NCBI GenBank assembly: GCA_949752795.1
Contig: OX457064.1
Location: forward strand, 39,056,368-39,120,367
Reading direction: 5' to 3'
Source: Hyperoodon ampullatus
Taxonomy: Eukaryota > Chordata > Mammalia > Artiodactyla > Ziphiidae
DNA: 64,000 nt
Both the position numbers and the translations under genes were made by a program. Each line of letters starts with the position of its first letter. Within the stretch, counting starts at the first letter, position 1. Below, piece after piece: positions 21,392 to 35,059 of this stretch. The notes under the pieces were generated by a model. It worked only from the letters and a program-made list of their open reading frames with translations, did not search any database and was not told the origin of the DNA.

Positions 21392-23808
21392 AACTAGGAG
21401 TAGCTGTTCATGAAACAGGAGTAGATGGAGAAAGCAGGAGATAAATAGAACTCCTATAACCTACATTAACGCAGGATACACTGAGCTAAACAGTCATACT
21501 GTCCATAAGAACCCTCATCTTCTCCACCACACATGTACTCAACTTAATGAAACAAAGAGCATGATGAGTGTGCTTAGGAAAAACATTAGAAAGCCTCCCC
21601 AGGATGGAAGAAGAGTAATCTAATTCCTTCCATAACTTCAGAAGAAACACATACATAGCTCCATGAGTTGGTTAAAATAATAGGTACTGGCATCCAAGGT
21701 CACAGGTAAAATGTCATAGAGAATTTTACTGAGAAAATATTTGTTATATAGCCACAATCAGTATCTCTGATTTTATCCAATTTCAATTGAGTACCCAAAT
21801 GTTGCTCATTTTATCAAAGTAAATAATATTATTTATCAAAGTAAAGAATACCATTTCAGTCCTATAACTGTAATGAAATTTTGTAACAATCCCTCACAAG
21901 CAAACTACCTTAAGTCAGTTCAATAACACCATTTTGGATATTATATATACAAACAAATGAGCAATTAACAATAGCCATGACTGGACAGTTTACTATCACT
22001 TACAGCCTTAAACTTTCTTAAAGTTTAAAAACTTTGAGAAGTAGAGTGACTTTGCTGACCCTAACTAACCAAGCTTGTGAATTTTTTTATAGTCTTTTGC
22101 CTGCCCCTGCAAGAAATCTTTAAATAGCTCTTTGCTTTAGCAGAGTGAAAATGCAATTTTATCTCCTTGTCTTCTTACTTGTCTCTGGAGACATGGATTC
22201 AACTCTATTCTACACCTGTTCTTTAGAAGGATGTTCTTTAATGATGTACATTGTTCAGTTTTTGTCTTCTTGCATGGTCATAAGAGAAAGATAAAACCAT
22301 AGAGATTTTTCTGGCAAATAGGTAAAATCGAATGATGTTTTCTTTTACAGTCTAAGACTATATTTCATTAGTAGGTCTAACCCTTGGTCCAGCTAACCTC
22401 TTTTGAATCTTCCTGTTTATATACAAGTTAATGTGTTTAGAATGTTAAGGATTTCACTTCACCTTCTCTTTGCTAAGGAACTAAAACTAACATAAACAGG
22501 AAGACTGAAAAAAGCTAATTTATTAAGTAGACCCAGGTTAGATGTACCAATAAAGTAAGCCTCAGATTTAGAAAAGACAGTGACTAGCTTTTGTGCAAAT
22601 ACGTACATTCTTTTTTTATTTATCGACTATTGTAAAACAGTGTGTAAAATTAAACAATTCTTAAATAGAGTAGTGATTTCTTATATGAGTATTATAATAT
22701 ACCTAAGAAAGAAAAGTCTAAACATCATCTATCATTTAAAAAAGAAAACGTTACTATAACTATAAAATTAAAATGTCTGATTATCAGACTCCGATCCATT
22801 ATGTTTATGCTAAACTTATGTCAAATTCATTCTAAAAATGATGAGAGCTTTTGAAAAGATAAGATCTTTTAGATAAGCCCATGAATTTGTTGTCATCATT
22901 ACTCATTTCTTATAATCCCTGATGCCGTCCATGATGATGTACATGTTCAGATAGTATCTGATATATTTTTGACAGTTGCAGTCTACCAGATCATTCCAAA
23001 TAACAAATTCCAGGAATCACAGTGTATGAGCAGAAAGTACTCATATCTGGAGGATATGAAATATCACTTGTCTTTATAATGTTATTTCATGTTTTGATGA
23101 GATTATTTAAAATCCACTATGAAATACTCATGATTACTGGAGTGGATAAAGATATCCATGTTTAAATTCTTCTAAGCAATAGTTTCAGAATAGTGATAGT
23201 TATCTCAAAGAGTAGGTTTCTTTTTATATTTTCTTTATCCAAATCATTTTGGGTTTTTTAATACATGAGTAGTGACGCCATACCTTCAGCATGAATTTTT
23301 GGTAGGACTTGAGAAATTGAGAAAAATAATGATAGATAAAAAATAAAGGTGAACCATAAATAGATTCCTAGTAGTATTGTGATAATTCCATATTCAGTTA
23401 TAGCACAGAAGCTTAATTCATCCAAGAGGAGTTTAAAATTATTCAGTTGGTTTCCAAAAATTATCCTGTCCTACATTAACTGAAATAACTTGGTTAAAAT
23501 TGATACTTGAATAAAATTAAGTCTCCTAATCCAGGTAAATCAGATGTATCTTCAATTATTGAAATCTTTTATTTTCCTCAGTGAAGATTTGTAACATAAA
23601 CTTCTTAAGTTTATTCTTAGTCATTTTATACTTTTGAATGGCTTTTTCAACCCACAATATTTCCTATATATTGCCTGTAATTTCAGGAGCTTTCCATTTT
23701 TCTTCAGTCTTGTTAAACAGCCGACTTGCCTCTTTACCTGTTTGTAATTTGGTTTCAGTTGATCTTTTTGGTCTTTCAAAGAAGAAAAACACAGGTTCAA
23801 ATATTGAT
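21392..23808. other. Intergenic, no recognised gene
   Basis: AT-rich unique sequence. I see no long frame, CpG-rich segment or young repeat. Confidence 0.5.
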
Positions 23809-24411
23809 ACTTTTTTTTCTTTTGGATACATTTTTTAATAGATCATTACTGGAGTATAATTGCTTCACAATACTGTGTTGGTTTCTGTTATACAACAAAG
23901 TGAATCAGCCATATGCATACATATGTCCCCATATCCCCTCCCTCTTGAGCCTCCCTCCCACTCTCCCTAACCCACCTCTCTAGGTCGTCACAAAGCACGG
24001 CACTGATCTCCCTGTGCTACGCTGCTGCTTCCCACTAACTATTTATTTTACATTTGGTAGTGTATATATGTCGATGCTACTCTCACTTCACCCCAGCTTC
24101 CCCCTTCCCCACTCTGTGTCCCCAAGTCCATTCTCTATCTCTACATCTTTATTCCTGCTCTGCCACTAGGTTCATCAGTACCTTTTTTATTTTAGATTCC
24201 ATATATATGTGTTAGCATACGGTATTTGTTTTTCTCTTTCTGACTTACTTCACGCTGTGTGACAGACTCTAGGTCCATCCACCTCACTACAAATAACTCA
24301 ATTTCATTCCTTTTTATGGCTGAGTAGTATTCCATTGTATATATGTGCCATATCTCCTTTATCCATTCATCTGTCGATGGACATTTAGATTGCTTCCATG
24401 TCCTGGTTACT
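23809..24411 (-). mobile_element. L1 3'-end fragment
   Basis: The reverse complement matches the ORF2 C-terminus ([13 protein letters not shown] sequence around 24240-24300) and the L1 3'UTR, ending in CTCCAGTAATGATC with a short T-rich stretch on the plus strand. It keeps the older long 3' ending. Its 5' truncation is near CCATGTCCTGG (about 24405). I could not identify a clear TSD. Confidence 0.85.
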
Positions 24412-26357
24412 GTACATGTCCCAGTTCTTAATACATTGATTAGAAGTTATTAAATGACAGTGGTGATTTTTAAAAAATAGTACCTTTGATTTTTCACTAT
24501 TAGGTATGTTTTTGGCTCTCATTTTAAGCTAGATATTCCATATTATGTCCAAACCCCTTCTTCTTACTCATAATTTACTAAGACATTTCATCCAAACGAT
24601 GCTGAATTTAATTCAACTTCTTTATTACCTATTGACATAGTTATTGTTTCTCTCATGTGAAATTTTAATGTGATCACTTTTGTCATATTCTTCTAATATT
24701 ATCCTTGAGTTAACGGACTTTGGGCTACTTGATTCATACAGTGACCAGCTTTTGTGCTACCTCCTTATGTTAGGGGAAGTTTACGCATTATTGAACCCGT
24801 GAATCTCCAAGTAAAGGAGCCAGAAATTCATTTCTTCTGCTTCCCTTACAAAGAGAAGTCCCAGTATATAACCTAGAATCAGTCAATCAGATATCCACAT
24901 GGAATAAGCAAATGTTAAAGTAAATACCATGAAGTAGCTGGTATTGCATAAGTTCCAGTCTGGTAGGGATGGTTCTGGGAAGCCCTGTTTTGAAAGCAGC
25001 AGTAGCCAGGCTCCCACATTCTCCATAGCAGCAGGACAGCCATGGATTCTGAGCCCAACAGCAGAGCCAGAGAATCTGTCCTAGAGCAGATTCATGACTG
25101 GGTGTGAGCATCAGTCCCAGCTACAGAGCCCCTGAACCAGTGAGATTCCATAAGCTACATTTAGTAATTTTATTTCCACTAAAGCTAAAGTAGGTTCTGT
25201 TGTTCCAACTAAGATCTCTGACCGAATTAATTTGCTGAGTGCTTCAGTTTGTTTACAATTTATTAGGAATTTTTAGAAGGTATTAATAAGAAAAATTGCT
25301 CTGTGATTTTCTTGGTTGAGGGGAAATAGAATGGAGGATCTATTTTTTAAATATTGATATTAAACTTTAGTAAGATGAACTGATATGTGACTTTGGTAAA
25401 ATTTGAGACATTTACCTTTTTTCCCACCTGGAACATATTAAATAACTTGTGAATTACCTAGTCCTTAAATATTTGACAGAAAATCCCTTATATATATTTC
25501 TTTCATTCTCATACCATAGATATAAGTCTATTTAGGTTTTTTAAATTTCTTCTTGAAGCAATTTAGATAATTTAATTTTTTCTTTTCACAAGTATTTATT
25601 TCCTTCACATTTTTTATATTAACAAAAAAATATCAATTTTTAATTTCTCTATATCTGATTATATTTATTAAAGAGCGTTTATCAACCCACCTCCTTCGTT
25701 TCAACTAATTTTCCTGGAATTCTTCTATTTTATTTTCCTTTCACATTTTAAAATTAAGGTCCCAATAAACAATATAATGGTAGAGAGTAGCAATTACAAT
25801 AATGTCATCCCCTTGCAAAATTGCTTCTCACATATATAATCTTACCTTTTATTCCAAAAGAACAACCACAACCAGGTGAAATATATATATATGTATATGT
25901 ACATATATATGTGTATGTGTGTGTGTATATATATGGTGCTGTTTTATAAATAAAAATGCTAAGCCTCAGAGAGATTGGAACTTGCCACGGTGACTTAAAC
26001 ATGTCCACTTCTGACGCAGACTATTTCTACTCCTCATTTTCACGTGAAGGTTAAAATAATATCATCAGAGCTACTACTATTGGTTGATATTTCTACATAA
26101 TAGGCACTGTTCTAATGCCTTCTTATTTGGATCTCATTTAGTGCAAAAAAAAAAAAGAAAAACACTATGCGAGTACAATTATTTTTCCCACAATTGAAAC
26201 GCTGATGATAGTTAATTCACCTCAGGCAAGAGAAGCCTGGAACAGAGGCCTGGTTGTTCCTCCAGATGGAAGAAGTGAGGTAACATTTCATGTCTCCTTC
26301 AGCAGAAAACAAGCCCAGAATTAATGTTTCAGGAAGCTATCCAGAGGGAGTGATGAA
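24412..26357. other. Intergenic with TA/TG microsatellite
   Basis: AT-rich unique DNA. A short alternating TA/TG tract lies at about 25877-25935. A weak MIR-like stretch near 26090-26230 is too diverged to call. I see no gene. Confidence 0.5.
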
Positions 26358-26425
26358 GAAGAGAAAGAGAGAAAGAAGGGGGGGAGAGAGGAAGAAAGAA
26401 AAGAAGAAAGAGGGAGGGAGGAAGA
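26358..26425. repeat. GA-rich low-complexity tract
   Basis: Purine-only GAAA/GGGA units on the plus strand, with no flanking repeat recognised. Confidence 0.8.
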
Positions 26426-26499
26426 AACAGAGTTTGTATTCATAATAATCTACTGCAAGTAACATAGCATTTCTTTGTTAAAGAGAAATGCTTGTTAAA

Positions 26500-26880
26500 A
26501 ATGGCATGAAAGACTTTATTCAAGACTATTGCAATAGGGGCCAAGACTTGCAATTGGGAAGAGAGATTGAACTCAGCTCCACTGAACAAAAGCCAGGAGA
26601 GTTTTGAAGCCCTGGGGTGAGATAGAGGAGAGAGGGTGGAGACTGTAATCAGGCATCTGTATTTGCTAATTGATGCTCATTGAAGTTAGACTCCTACCCT
26701 CACGCAGAGACTGAGAGATAGGGCCCAATGTTTCTTGATGATTAGATTTCAGAGATGGCTCCCAGGTCCTTGAGAAAGACATTCCTGGATTGAGGAAAAT
26801 TTACATCTCAACCGGGCAGAGGAAGAATCTACAGTTGCAAGTTTTCTAATGTAAATACTCTAAGAAAAGGGAAGTTAGGG
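26500..26880 (-). mobile_element. Possible LTR remnant
   Basis: Read on the minus strand, AATAAAGTCTTTCATGCC near 26503-26522 looks like the polyadenylation signal and R region of a retroviral-type LTR, with moderately GC-rich sequence upstream of it. I cannot name the family or define its ends. It could also be unique sequence. Confidence 0.25.
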
Positions 26881-29616
26881 ACCTTCAGTCTGGATGAAAC
26901 CTGTCTAAAATTTAGTCAAGTTCACAGGAACATGAAGGCTGTATTGGTCATCTTTATCTTTCTAAATCAGATACATCAGACCCAAATCTCATCTACCTGG
27001 CTGCCAAGAAATTCTGTCATATGTGGCTGGGAAGAGGACCTCCCTCTCATCAGGGTTTTGGAAGAATCTCAGATGTTTAACACAACTGAGGACATTTGGG
27101 GACGGGCCTCTATCTTCAGTCATACTAGACACCACGGACATGCCCACTGCCCAAGGTCTCATGGTCACTCCCTACAAGGCTCAGAGCTCTACAGCTTCCT
27201 TGACCTCTGTCACCTGAGAATTCTTCACTGACCTCCCAAGACCACAGCTCTTGACAGTCTCCAAACTGCACCAGCAACCTCACTACCCTTTAGGATCTGC
27301 CCTATGACCCATAACCTCCTACAGCAGAAAAAAAAAATCCACATATCAGCAAAAACTACAAAGAACAATTTTTCTCTGAAGAGTAGCCTCCTGCCTTTCT
27401 CAGCCCAGGTTTTTCCAAAAGCAAAAGCGTAAACGGAGATTATTTTCTGAGTATCTGGCAGCTTCTAGTCAGTCAGCATGAAAGTCCTAAGTAAGAATCT
27501 TGGAGCGCAACATTCAGCCACCTTCACGAGATACAAGAGTGATAGTTCTTTACACTTCTTCCAGATCTCTATGGCAGAGAATAAAACAGAAAATAACAAC
27601 AGAGTATCCTGCCAGATATATGTGTGAGCTTGTTTAGAATAAATAACATTTGAGAATTAACACACCAAACGATTAACCATGTTGCCTTTTTCCACCTGGA
27701 TAGAAAATTAATGGTTACTCTTTTAAAATTTTCTGTTCCTTTCTTATTAAAACATTTTTTCTGTATTTTCTGTGATAGGCAACAAAATATCACAGATTTC
27801 TTTTGAAATAAAGAAATAACAAAAGTTAAGGAAATCATTAAAGGAAGTGGAAAAAGCTTCTTATCAATAATTTTCGCACTCTCAGAAAATGTATTTTTAG
27901 GTGAAAACTTGAAGTGATGAGCTTATATGAGATTTAGGCATAGTAGTCTAAATTTTTTCCCATAATAGTCTTATCTCCAGTTGCTGCTACTGCAGCCTCA
28001 TCTGTTGAAATAGTCCACTAAATGAATATTAGTCTAGAGGCTACGTCTTCTCTTTAAAATTGTGCTTGAAACAGTGAAGAAAGCTCTGGGGAATTTGTCA
28101 GAAAAGCTGCTACTGAGAAGAGAACAAAGCTACCATACTGCAAAGACCTTTCTTATTTTTATATTTTCATTGTTGCATCCTTATTCTTTCTTTCCAGGGA
28201 CTTGCCCCTGAGTTCTTGCAACAAAGATTCCAAGTAACTGAAAGTTAGTCCGATCTAAACTGGATAACATCAGTGGGTTGTTTTTTTTTTTAATCTAAAA
28301 GTTAACACTTCGTTTTATCTCTTGCTAATCTTATAGACATATTTGCCTAAATTTCAGCTAGAATTGTGCAGTTTTTACAACCTTGTTCCTGAAATCAGTG
28401 ATGGAGGAAAGAAAGCAGCTTTAGAATAACTACTGATTATATAAATGGCTACTTTTTGTTGTTAAGAATCAAGAAATATTTACTTGGAAACTGATTCCAA
28501 AATTGCATTTAGTTAACTGGATCACATATATTGAGTCAATCTAGAATCTCCTGTAAAGTCAGCACACCAAAAAAGAAATAAAGTGATAGATAGATAGATA
28601 GATAGATAGATGACAGGTGATATGTGGGGGATGGATGGATGGATGGAGAGACAGACAGACAGACAGACACTGGACTATATTCCAACAATCTTAGAATTGT
28701 TCAGTTATTTCCCAAAATAGCAATCCCTCTGCCTAAATATTATCAAATTCTTCCTTATCATTCTTCCTTTTTTTTTCTCTCCTGACTGCCAAATTTAAAC
28801 TCCCAAATTTCAAATATACATTTCACACAATCTAAATTCCATGAGCTACTGAGTGAAATAAGGATTGGAAATGCCACATGTTTTATCTTAGATATTCTCA
28901 ATGAGTCATAGAATTGACTCCTGAGAAATCCTTCACTAAGGAACTCTGTTTAGGTATGTTTAGCCAGCATTTCCTAAACTTACTTGAACTTGGTGCTCTC
29001 TTTTGGCGGACACTTTGAGAAAGATGTCTCTCTTCTACTTAGTTTTGTAGAACCCAGTAGCTTTACTTACTTGGAGTAGAGAAGGCAGAAATCAATCCAT
29101 GTATCTTATTTAAAAGGAAAACAACATTAAGTACATCACATTAGCACAGGTTTGGGCACATACTTTTCCTTTTTTTCTACATTATTATGTTACTATTTTT
29201 ATCAATTAATACACGCTCACTGTAAAACAATTCAGGTAAATCATTTCAACTAATGATTCCTGATTAAACTCCCTTCCCTAGATACCTTCAGATAATATCT
29301 AATCTAATTGTGTCCATTTGGATCCTGGTCCTACCCTCTTTGAAATAGCAGTGTGAACCGGACATGGCATGTGTGCCTTAGTGAAACCGAACAGTAACCA
29401 AGGGACACAGAGCTCAGAAACAAGGCAGCAGTGTCAGGCGCACACCTGCAGCAGTGAGGGGCTAAATATAGAGGTGCAAAAGGCAGACAGAATAATTAAC
29501 TGGATTCATTTTCAACACTAATGAAAACCAAAATCCTGCTCACTTTGATCCAAATAGAGCAAAGGAGCTTCAATAATCCAGCAGAGTAGGAATGTCACTG
29601 GGGGGTAAATTTTTAA
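26881..29616. other. Intergenic, no recognised gene
   Basis: Mostly AT-rich. A 99-codon open frame at 26932-27231 (plus) shows no domain I recognise and is probably accidental. No splice or promoter pattern stands out. Confidence 0.5.
28583..28671. repeat. Compound tetranucleotide microsatellite
   Basis: Six or so GATA units are followed by four GGAT units and then five ACAG units, with short spacers between. A likely polymorphic locus. Confidence 0.95.
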
Positions 29617-29632
29617 AATATATGTGTTTTTA

Positions 29633-29910
29633 AATTAATTTATTTATTTTTGCTGTGTTGGGTCTTCGTTTCTGTGCGAGGGCTTTCTCTAGTTGTGGCA
29701 AGCAGGGGCCACTCTTCATTGCAGTGTGAGGGCCTCTCACTATCGCGGCCTCTCTTGCGGAGCACGGGCTCCAGACGCTCAGGCTTGGTAATTGTGGCTC
29801 ACGGGCCTAGTTGCTCCGCGGCATGTGGGATCTTTCCAGACCAGGGCTCGAACCCGTGTCCCCTGCATTAGCAGTCAGATTCTCAAACACTGTGCCACCA
29901 GGGAAGCCCC
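29633..29910 (-). mobile_element. Longer, older CHR-type SINE
   Basis: The tRNA-related head is at the right end (GGGGCTTCCCTGGTGGCACAG on the minus strand). The body extends about 70 bp beyond the short CHR copies and has an A/T-rich tail at 29633-29655. The flanks AATATATGTGTTTTTA (29617-29632) and AATATATGTTTTTTA (29911-29925) form an imperfect TSD. Its divergence suggests an older subfamily. Confidence 0.88.
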
Positions 29911-30188
29911 AATATATGTTTTTTATGTTAAGCAATATCTTTATTTGATGATATAATAAAAGAACAGCTTTTTACATTTTAATTTTTATTAAAGCAATAT
30001 ATGTGTGTGTGTTTTTAAAAAAAAAAAATCAAGAGGTACAGAAGGATCTTAAAACACAAAGCAGCAGTTTCCAGTCCTACCTACCCAACCCCACATACCA
30101 CTTCCTACTTCTGCTTGTTTTTAATTTTTGCCATGGTTCCCTAACCCACTTACAGCTTAGAGCACCATGTTTTGATTGAAGCATTTTT

Positions 30189-30393
30189 TTTTTTTTTTTT
30201 GCGGTACGCGGGCCTCTCACTGTTGTAGCCTCTCCCGTCGCGGAGCACAGGCTCCGGACGCGCAGGCTCAGCTGCCATGGCTCTCGGGCCCAGCCGCTCC
30301 ACAGCACGTGGGATCTTCCCAGACCGGGGCACAAACCCGTGTCCCCTGCATCAGCAGGCGGACTCTCAACCACTGCGCCACCAGGGAAGCCCC
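30189..30393 (-). mobile_element. CHR-type SINE, young
   Basis: Full-length minus-strand copy with a T tract on the plus strand and GGGGCTTCCCTGGTGGCGCAG at the right end. The TSD TGATTGAAGCATTTTT is perfect over 16 bp (30173-30188 and 30394-30409). It has few differences from the other short CHR copies. Confidence 0.96.
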
Positions 30394-30409
30394 TGATTGA
30401 AGCATTTTT

Positions 30410-31699
30410 GACTGAAGAATTATCTATTTATTTCTTCTCTAAGAAAGAGAAGTTTCATTTATTTTACTTCTATTAGTTACATTTGAATCTGTTAATAGTA
30501 TCCTTAAATATTTTGTCATTCTATTTACCTTAAACATTGAGAATTTTTATGCTCTGTTCTTATCACTATTTTTTACATCTTCCATATTTTGCCTGTGGGT
30601 GGATTCTGAACATTGGAAATAAATTAACTGATATTATCTTTAGTGGGGGATTTTGCTTCTAGGTAACACGTACTCCCAACCTGTTCTAAATCTGCCTGCC
30701 AATGCAGGGGTGGGACACCTCAAACCACATGTCCCTGACACTCCCTCATCAAGAGGGTTCTAGAATTAATTTAGAGTGGTTGAGGGAGATGCACCGGGAG
30801 AAAAGTTGGAAGGCAGCAAGGAGGCAGAAGCCCTTCTTTCTCTGGCAGAGGTGGTGCCTGGCACAACTGGCCTGCATTAACAGGAGTGTGCAGCAGCCAG
30901 CTAGATGCCACATTCCCTGCCAGTCCCCAGCTCAGGGACTGTACCTTCTGTGATGATTCCCTGCACCTTTCTCCCCTGCGGGGCAGTTGCAGCTTCCAGA
31001 CCTCTAGATCCCACTTGTAAAAGCGGGACTGAAGATTCTATAGTGCTGGCTTAATCTTCACTCCACCAGCTCGTTCAATGATTATGTAAGCACCAAATTC
31101 CCCACCTTAAACCCCATTCTCCTTAAAAGACTTTATTTTTTCCACAGTGAAGCCAGACTGGTACATGTTTATGTATATTTAATTCACAGAAGAACCAAGT
31201 AATGTGTTAGGAGTACATTTTCCTCTCTCCATCAGTCCAGTGTCATCACCTCTATACCACACAAAAGAAAATATTCTCTTCCTCCACATCACTTGCTCAA
31301 TATCACACCCCACTTATGTTTGCTGCACACTTGAGCCACGGTTTTGCTTATCATGGAACTGGCCTATTTTCTTGTTGAGGAAAATATCATATTGCTTTTG
31401 TCACCATGTCAATATCATCTAGCATCTGAATCATATTTGTTTCAGTTTTCTTCCTTAAAATAATGTGACATACTCTTTAGAACTATTGTTCTCCTGGCCT
31501 GCTAATACAACTGCGATCCTAGGATTAACTCAAATCAAATTCCTGAATCGGTGCCACTGTTTATCACATCCCTTCCAATTCTCCCTCCCTCCCTCCCTCC
31601 TCCTTCTTTTCCTTTCCTTTCCTTTTTTTCTTTAGCATATTTCTTTGAGCAACTCATCCAAATAAAAGTGCATGGAAACTACACTTTCTAACTCCCTGT
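30410..31699. other. Intergenic, no recognised gene
   Basis: A somewhat GC-richer segment at 30690-31060 has the look of an old interspersed repeat, but I cannot name it. An 83-codon frame at 30702-30953 (plus) has no recognised domain. A TCCC-rich tract lies at about 31585-31630. Confidence 0.45.
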
Positions 31700-32460
31700 G
31701 TTTTGGAGACACTTTAGTTTGCTCTTCCACTTGACTAATAGTTTGGCTGAGCATACAATTCTAGGTTCAGACCATTTTTTTCTAGAACGTTTTCCAGCAT
31801 TATATGTTGTTCTCTGGTGTCCAAGATTCCTAGGCTGTTCTGATTCTTCCTAATATATATGAGCATTTTCCCCCTGAGTCTCCAGAAGCATTTAAGACCT
31901 TCTCTTTCCCCTTAGTATACAAAACACCACAAATGTGAATGCAAGTGTCTTCATTTACTCAGGCCATCAGCAGCCCTTTTACTCTGAAGAGACTCAGTTC
32001 TCTCTTTAGTTGTGGTAAATCACTTTCTCATATTTCTTTGAAAATTTCCACCCCACACTTTTCTTTGTTCCCCATTTCTGGACCTCCGCTGTTATAACAC
32101 ATAGATCAATTTTTCTGTTTTATCTTTTCTTTAAGTTTCTTTTATTTTTGTCATTGTTTGTTTCCTAGGTAATTTCCTCAGTGTGATCTTCGAACTCTTG
32201 TATGGAAGATTTTACTTTACTAAAGACATGTTGAACTTCTAAAACATTTTTTGTTATTGTTCTCTAGCTTTTCATAGGTTCTTGATTTTTTTTGTTTGTT
32301 TCATTATCCTCTGTTACTGAATTATCTGTTTCTATTGAAATCAATTTCTTTTTAATTTCTTTTTTTTTTTGGTTCTTCTCTTTCATGCTATTGGTATTCT
32401 TCATATATTTTGGATGTTTTTCAAATTTGAGAATGAGGGTCCATGTTGTATTTTCCAAGT
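31700..32460 (-). mobile_element. Degenerate L1/HAL1-like remnant
   Basis: Phrases such as GAGCATACAATTCTAGGTTC, AAGACCTTCTCTTT and TTTGAAAATTTCCACCCC, in this order, resemble the antisense of the ORF1 region of ancient L1 or HAL1 elements. All frames are broken. The family assignment is from memory of the consensus and is uncertain. Confidence 0.5.
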
Positions 32461-33443
32461 AGCTGATACGGGTCCTCTGCCTGGTATGTGTTGACTTCCT
32501 TCACTTGGTTATACAAATGTATGCATTTATATATTAACTCTAGTTCTTTTCAGTGTGTAGGGATGAGCAGGACTTGGGACTGTCTGGCTTAGCTTGGGCT
32601 TGGGTCCTCAGATCGAGAAGCAAGCTTTAGGTAAGGAAGTCTTTCAAATGCCAGAATGGGGAAGGTTTCAATCTAGGGAAGATGCAGCCACCGTGGGAGC
32701 CTTACATTTTAGAACAGAAACTCCTTATTTTTTTGCCTGCTCTGAACACAATGCCAGGAACAGGGGGAAGGCAAGGAACATGGGAAACAGTTGCAGAAAA
32801 AAATTAAGATCTACCTGGTATGGATGTTTAGAAGGAGCTTGGGTTGGAGATTAAACCACAGCAAAGAAGGCTCAGACATCCTCAGTAGATATGAATGAAA
32901 AATGATGTAAAAAGAAAAGTAGTACCCCAATGGAACAAAAACACTGAAGTACTCAACCATTTAAACATTCAATAAATAATAAGTGAGCACACCCTCTATA
33001 CTTAGCCTTGTTCAATTGTCATCTATTCTTTAAATTGATTGGTTCATGGCCTGTAGGCAAGTAATTCTTCTTACTCTTGTCTTCACCTATCGAAATAAAG
33101 TATTTTCTTCCTGATTCCTGCCTCTTAGAAAATACAGCACAGCTAAGTGTAGCCTAGACATGTCCTTACCTGCCGGCCTGACCCTGGCACCTGGGAGAGG
33201 CAGAATCTTGGCACAGTTGACACTTACATCACCACAGCCTTAGAAAATTGAGCTCAACAAGGAAGTTGCAAAAGTCAGAGCCAGCCCAGGGAATGCTCCT
33301 GATTTTGATCATGTTATGTGTACTTCCAATTACATGCATTATTCACATGGTACTGTTTGGAATTATTGTAACAGCATGTAAATTCATTACTTGATTTAAT
33401 AAGCTTTTTGTATACAGGAGGGCTCCATATTATATTTTCATTT

Positions 33444-33445
<2 letters not shown>
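32461..33445. other. Intergenic, no recognised gene
   Basis: Nothing recognisable beyond short accidental frames, such as the 86 codons at 32594-32854 (plus). Confidence 0.5.

Positions 33446-33519
<74 letters not shown>
33446..33519. repeat. (TA)n(GA)n microsatellite
   Basis: About twenty TA units are directly followed by about seventeen GA units. Confidence 0.97.
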
Positions 33520-33521
<2 letters not shown>

Positions 33522-33589
33522 TCCGTACTGTTTTGCTTACTCTGTAGACCCTTGAAAATTGAATGGATTTTCTTTTAACTTAAATTTTT

Positions 33590-33765
33590 TTTTCTAAGTC
33601 AAGGTTTCACAAAGTGTGGTCTGTGACTCAAACCACCAGGGGTGCCTGGTAACAAAGTAGTCGTCAGGGAAGTTACTCCAAATCCAGGCTATTAAAAATG
33701 GGCCTCCCAGGTATCTGCATTTTAACATTTCCCCATGGTGAGACGTTGGTTCTTGAAACTTTATG
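33590..33765 (+). mobile_element. MER5-like DNA transposon remnant
   Basis: The sequence has the layout of a non-autonomous hAT (Charlie/MER5) element: CACAAAGTGTGGTCTGTGAC, then GGGTGCCTGGTAAC, then GTATCTGCATTTTAAC, with GGTTCTTGAAACTTT near the other end. These blocks resemble the MER5 consensus. It is diverged and no coding capacity is expected. Confidence 0.5.
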
Positions 33766-34210
33766 TTCATAATTAAGTACTGTGGAGGATGCAAAAGAAA
33801 AATGTCTTGAGCACCCCATGTGCTATGGGGATTGAACACTGGCAGTAAGAGCCCACAGTCACTCACTGTCAAGGCAGAAGGAGTGGCAGTAACAGCTGTA
33901 CAACCTCCTGACTCCAATGCCCTTGGGCCTTTGGAGTGGAGTTACTAGTGTGGAACTGTAAGCTTGAAGAAGCCCATGGGCACTGAGTAAGTGCTGCGTC
34001 CAGGTTTTCTTAAAGATAAGCCTGGACAGCAATGAGAAAAAGTATTGCAGCATTAGCGTTGGCAATTTCTTAATTAGGAAGCCACTGTTCCCCTTTATTA
34101 CTTCACCTTAATATAAACTACACACACCCAAAGCAAAATCCATTCCTCTCTGCCAGGTGAGTTGGCATCTTACTAACATTTTCCAGAAGGGACATGGGTA
34201 GTTCAGGACT

Positions 34211-34263
<53 letters not shown>

Positions 34264-35042
34264 TACATACACACATATATATGGACAATTAATTAATTAC
34301 CTATATACCAGGGTGGGAAAATACTCCAGAGGAAAGTAAACATTTGCAATTTTTGTTTATATGACAATGCTGATTTTTTTCCTTAAAGAACAGAAAAGAA
34401 GTTTGTTTTGTTTAAGACCTTATGACTATTCGAATGTAAATATGCATGAATAGCATACAGCCCCTGCAAATGTGTAGTCCTATTACCTCCCATGTTCCAA
34501 AAAAAAAATATCAGCAAAACTGACAGGTTATTTTAAGGTAGAATCTAATGGAAGTGAGTGAGCATTTTAGTGTCCCAACAACAACATTATAAGTAACTTA
34601 ACTGGTCTTTTGAAAGCAAAGGTCTTCCTAGTTAATAGGTGTGGATTCTAGTGGAAAAAAATAATAATTGTTTTCAAGTTTTAATAAAGTATGAGTCACA
34701 AACATGATGGATAGAGGAAGGGAGGACTTACGCTTAGGAGGCGAAGCAAGAAGGAAAGAGGAAGCTAAATGTCAAAAGAGGAAGCAGCTCGGAAGGAATA
34801 GAAAGAGTGTGGGCAGAAGTAGCAGAACCGAAGAAGTAGCTGTGCTTGCTGCCAAGCCCACAGCCATTCACCTAAGGGACAACAGCCATTCATCTAAGGG
34901 AAGGATATTCCTCCAGCCAAGACACAGATGTTTTAAGGTACAGATGCTGAAAAGTGCAGCCATTTCCATGCCTTTTCCCACAACATCCGAAATAGCCGCT
35001 ATTTACCCTTTTGGTTTAAGACCTGAGAAAAATGACACCATG
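33766..35042. other. Intergenic; open frame running into a SINE
   Basis: Mostly unique sequence. From 34704 an ATG-started frame of 194 codons runs to 35288. Its first 115 or so codons are Lys/Arg/Ser-rich unique sequence and the rest is antisense CHR SINE. I recognise no domain. A near-duplicate CAGCCATTCACCTAAGGGACA / CAGCCATTCATCTAAGGGA lies at about 34860-34902. Confidence 0.4.
34212..34282. repeat. (CA)n microsatellite
   Basis: About 23 CA units followed by TATACATACATACACACATATATAT. Confidence 0.97.
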
Positions 35043-35059
35043 AAAATGTCTACTATTTT

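Noticed and set aside
26932..27231. 99-codon frame as a possible exon
   Set aside because: No domain recognised, no clear splice sites, and an overlapping frame (27023-27217) is equally open.
28583..28671. Short direct repeats that might suggest a CRISPR-like array
   Set aside because: They are uninterrupted tetranucleotide microsatellites without spacers, in a mammalian genome.
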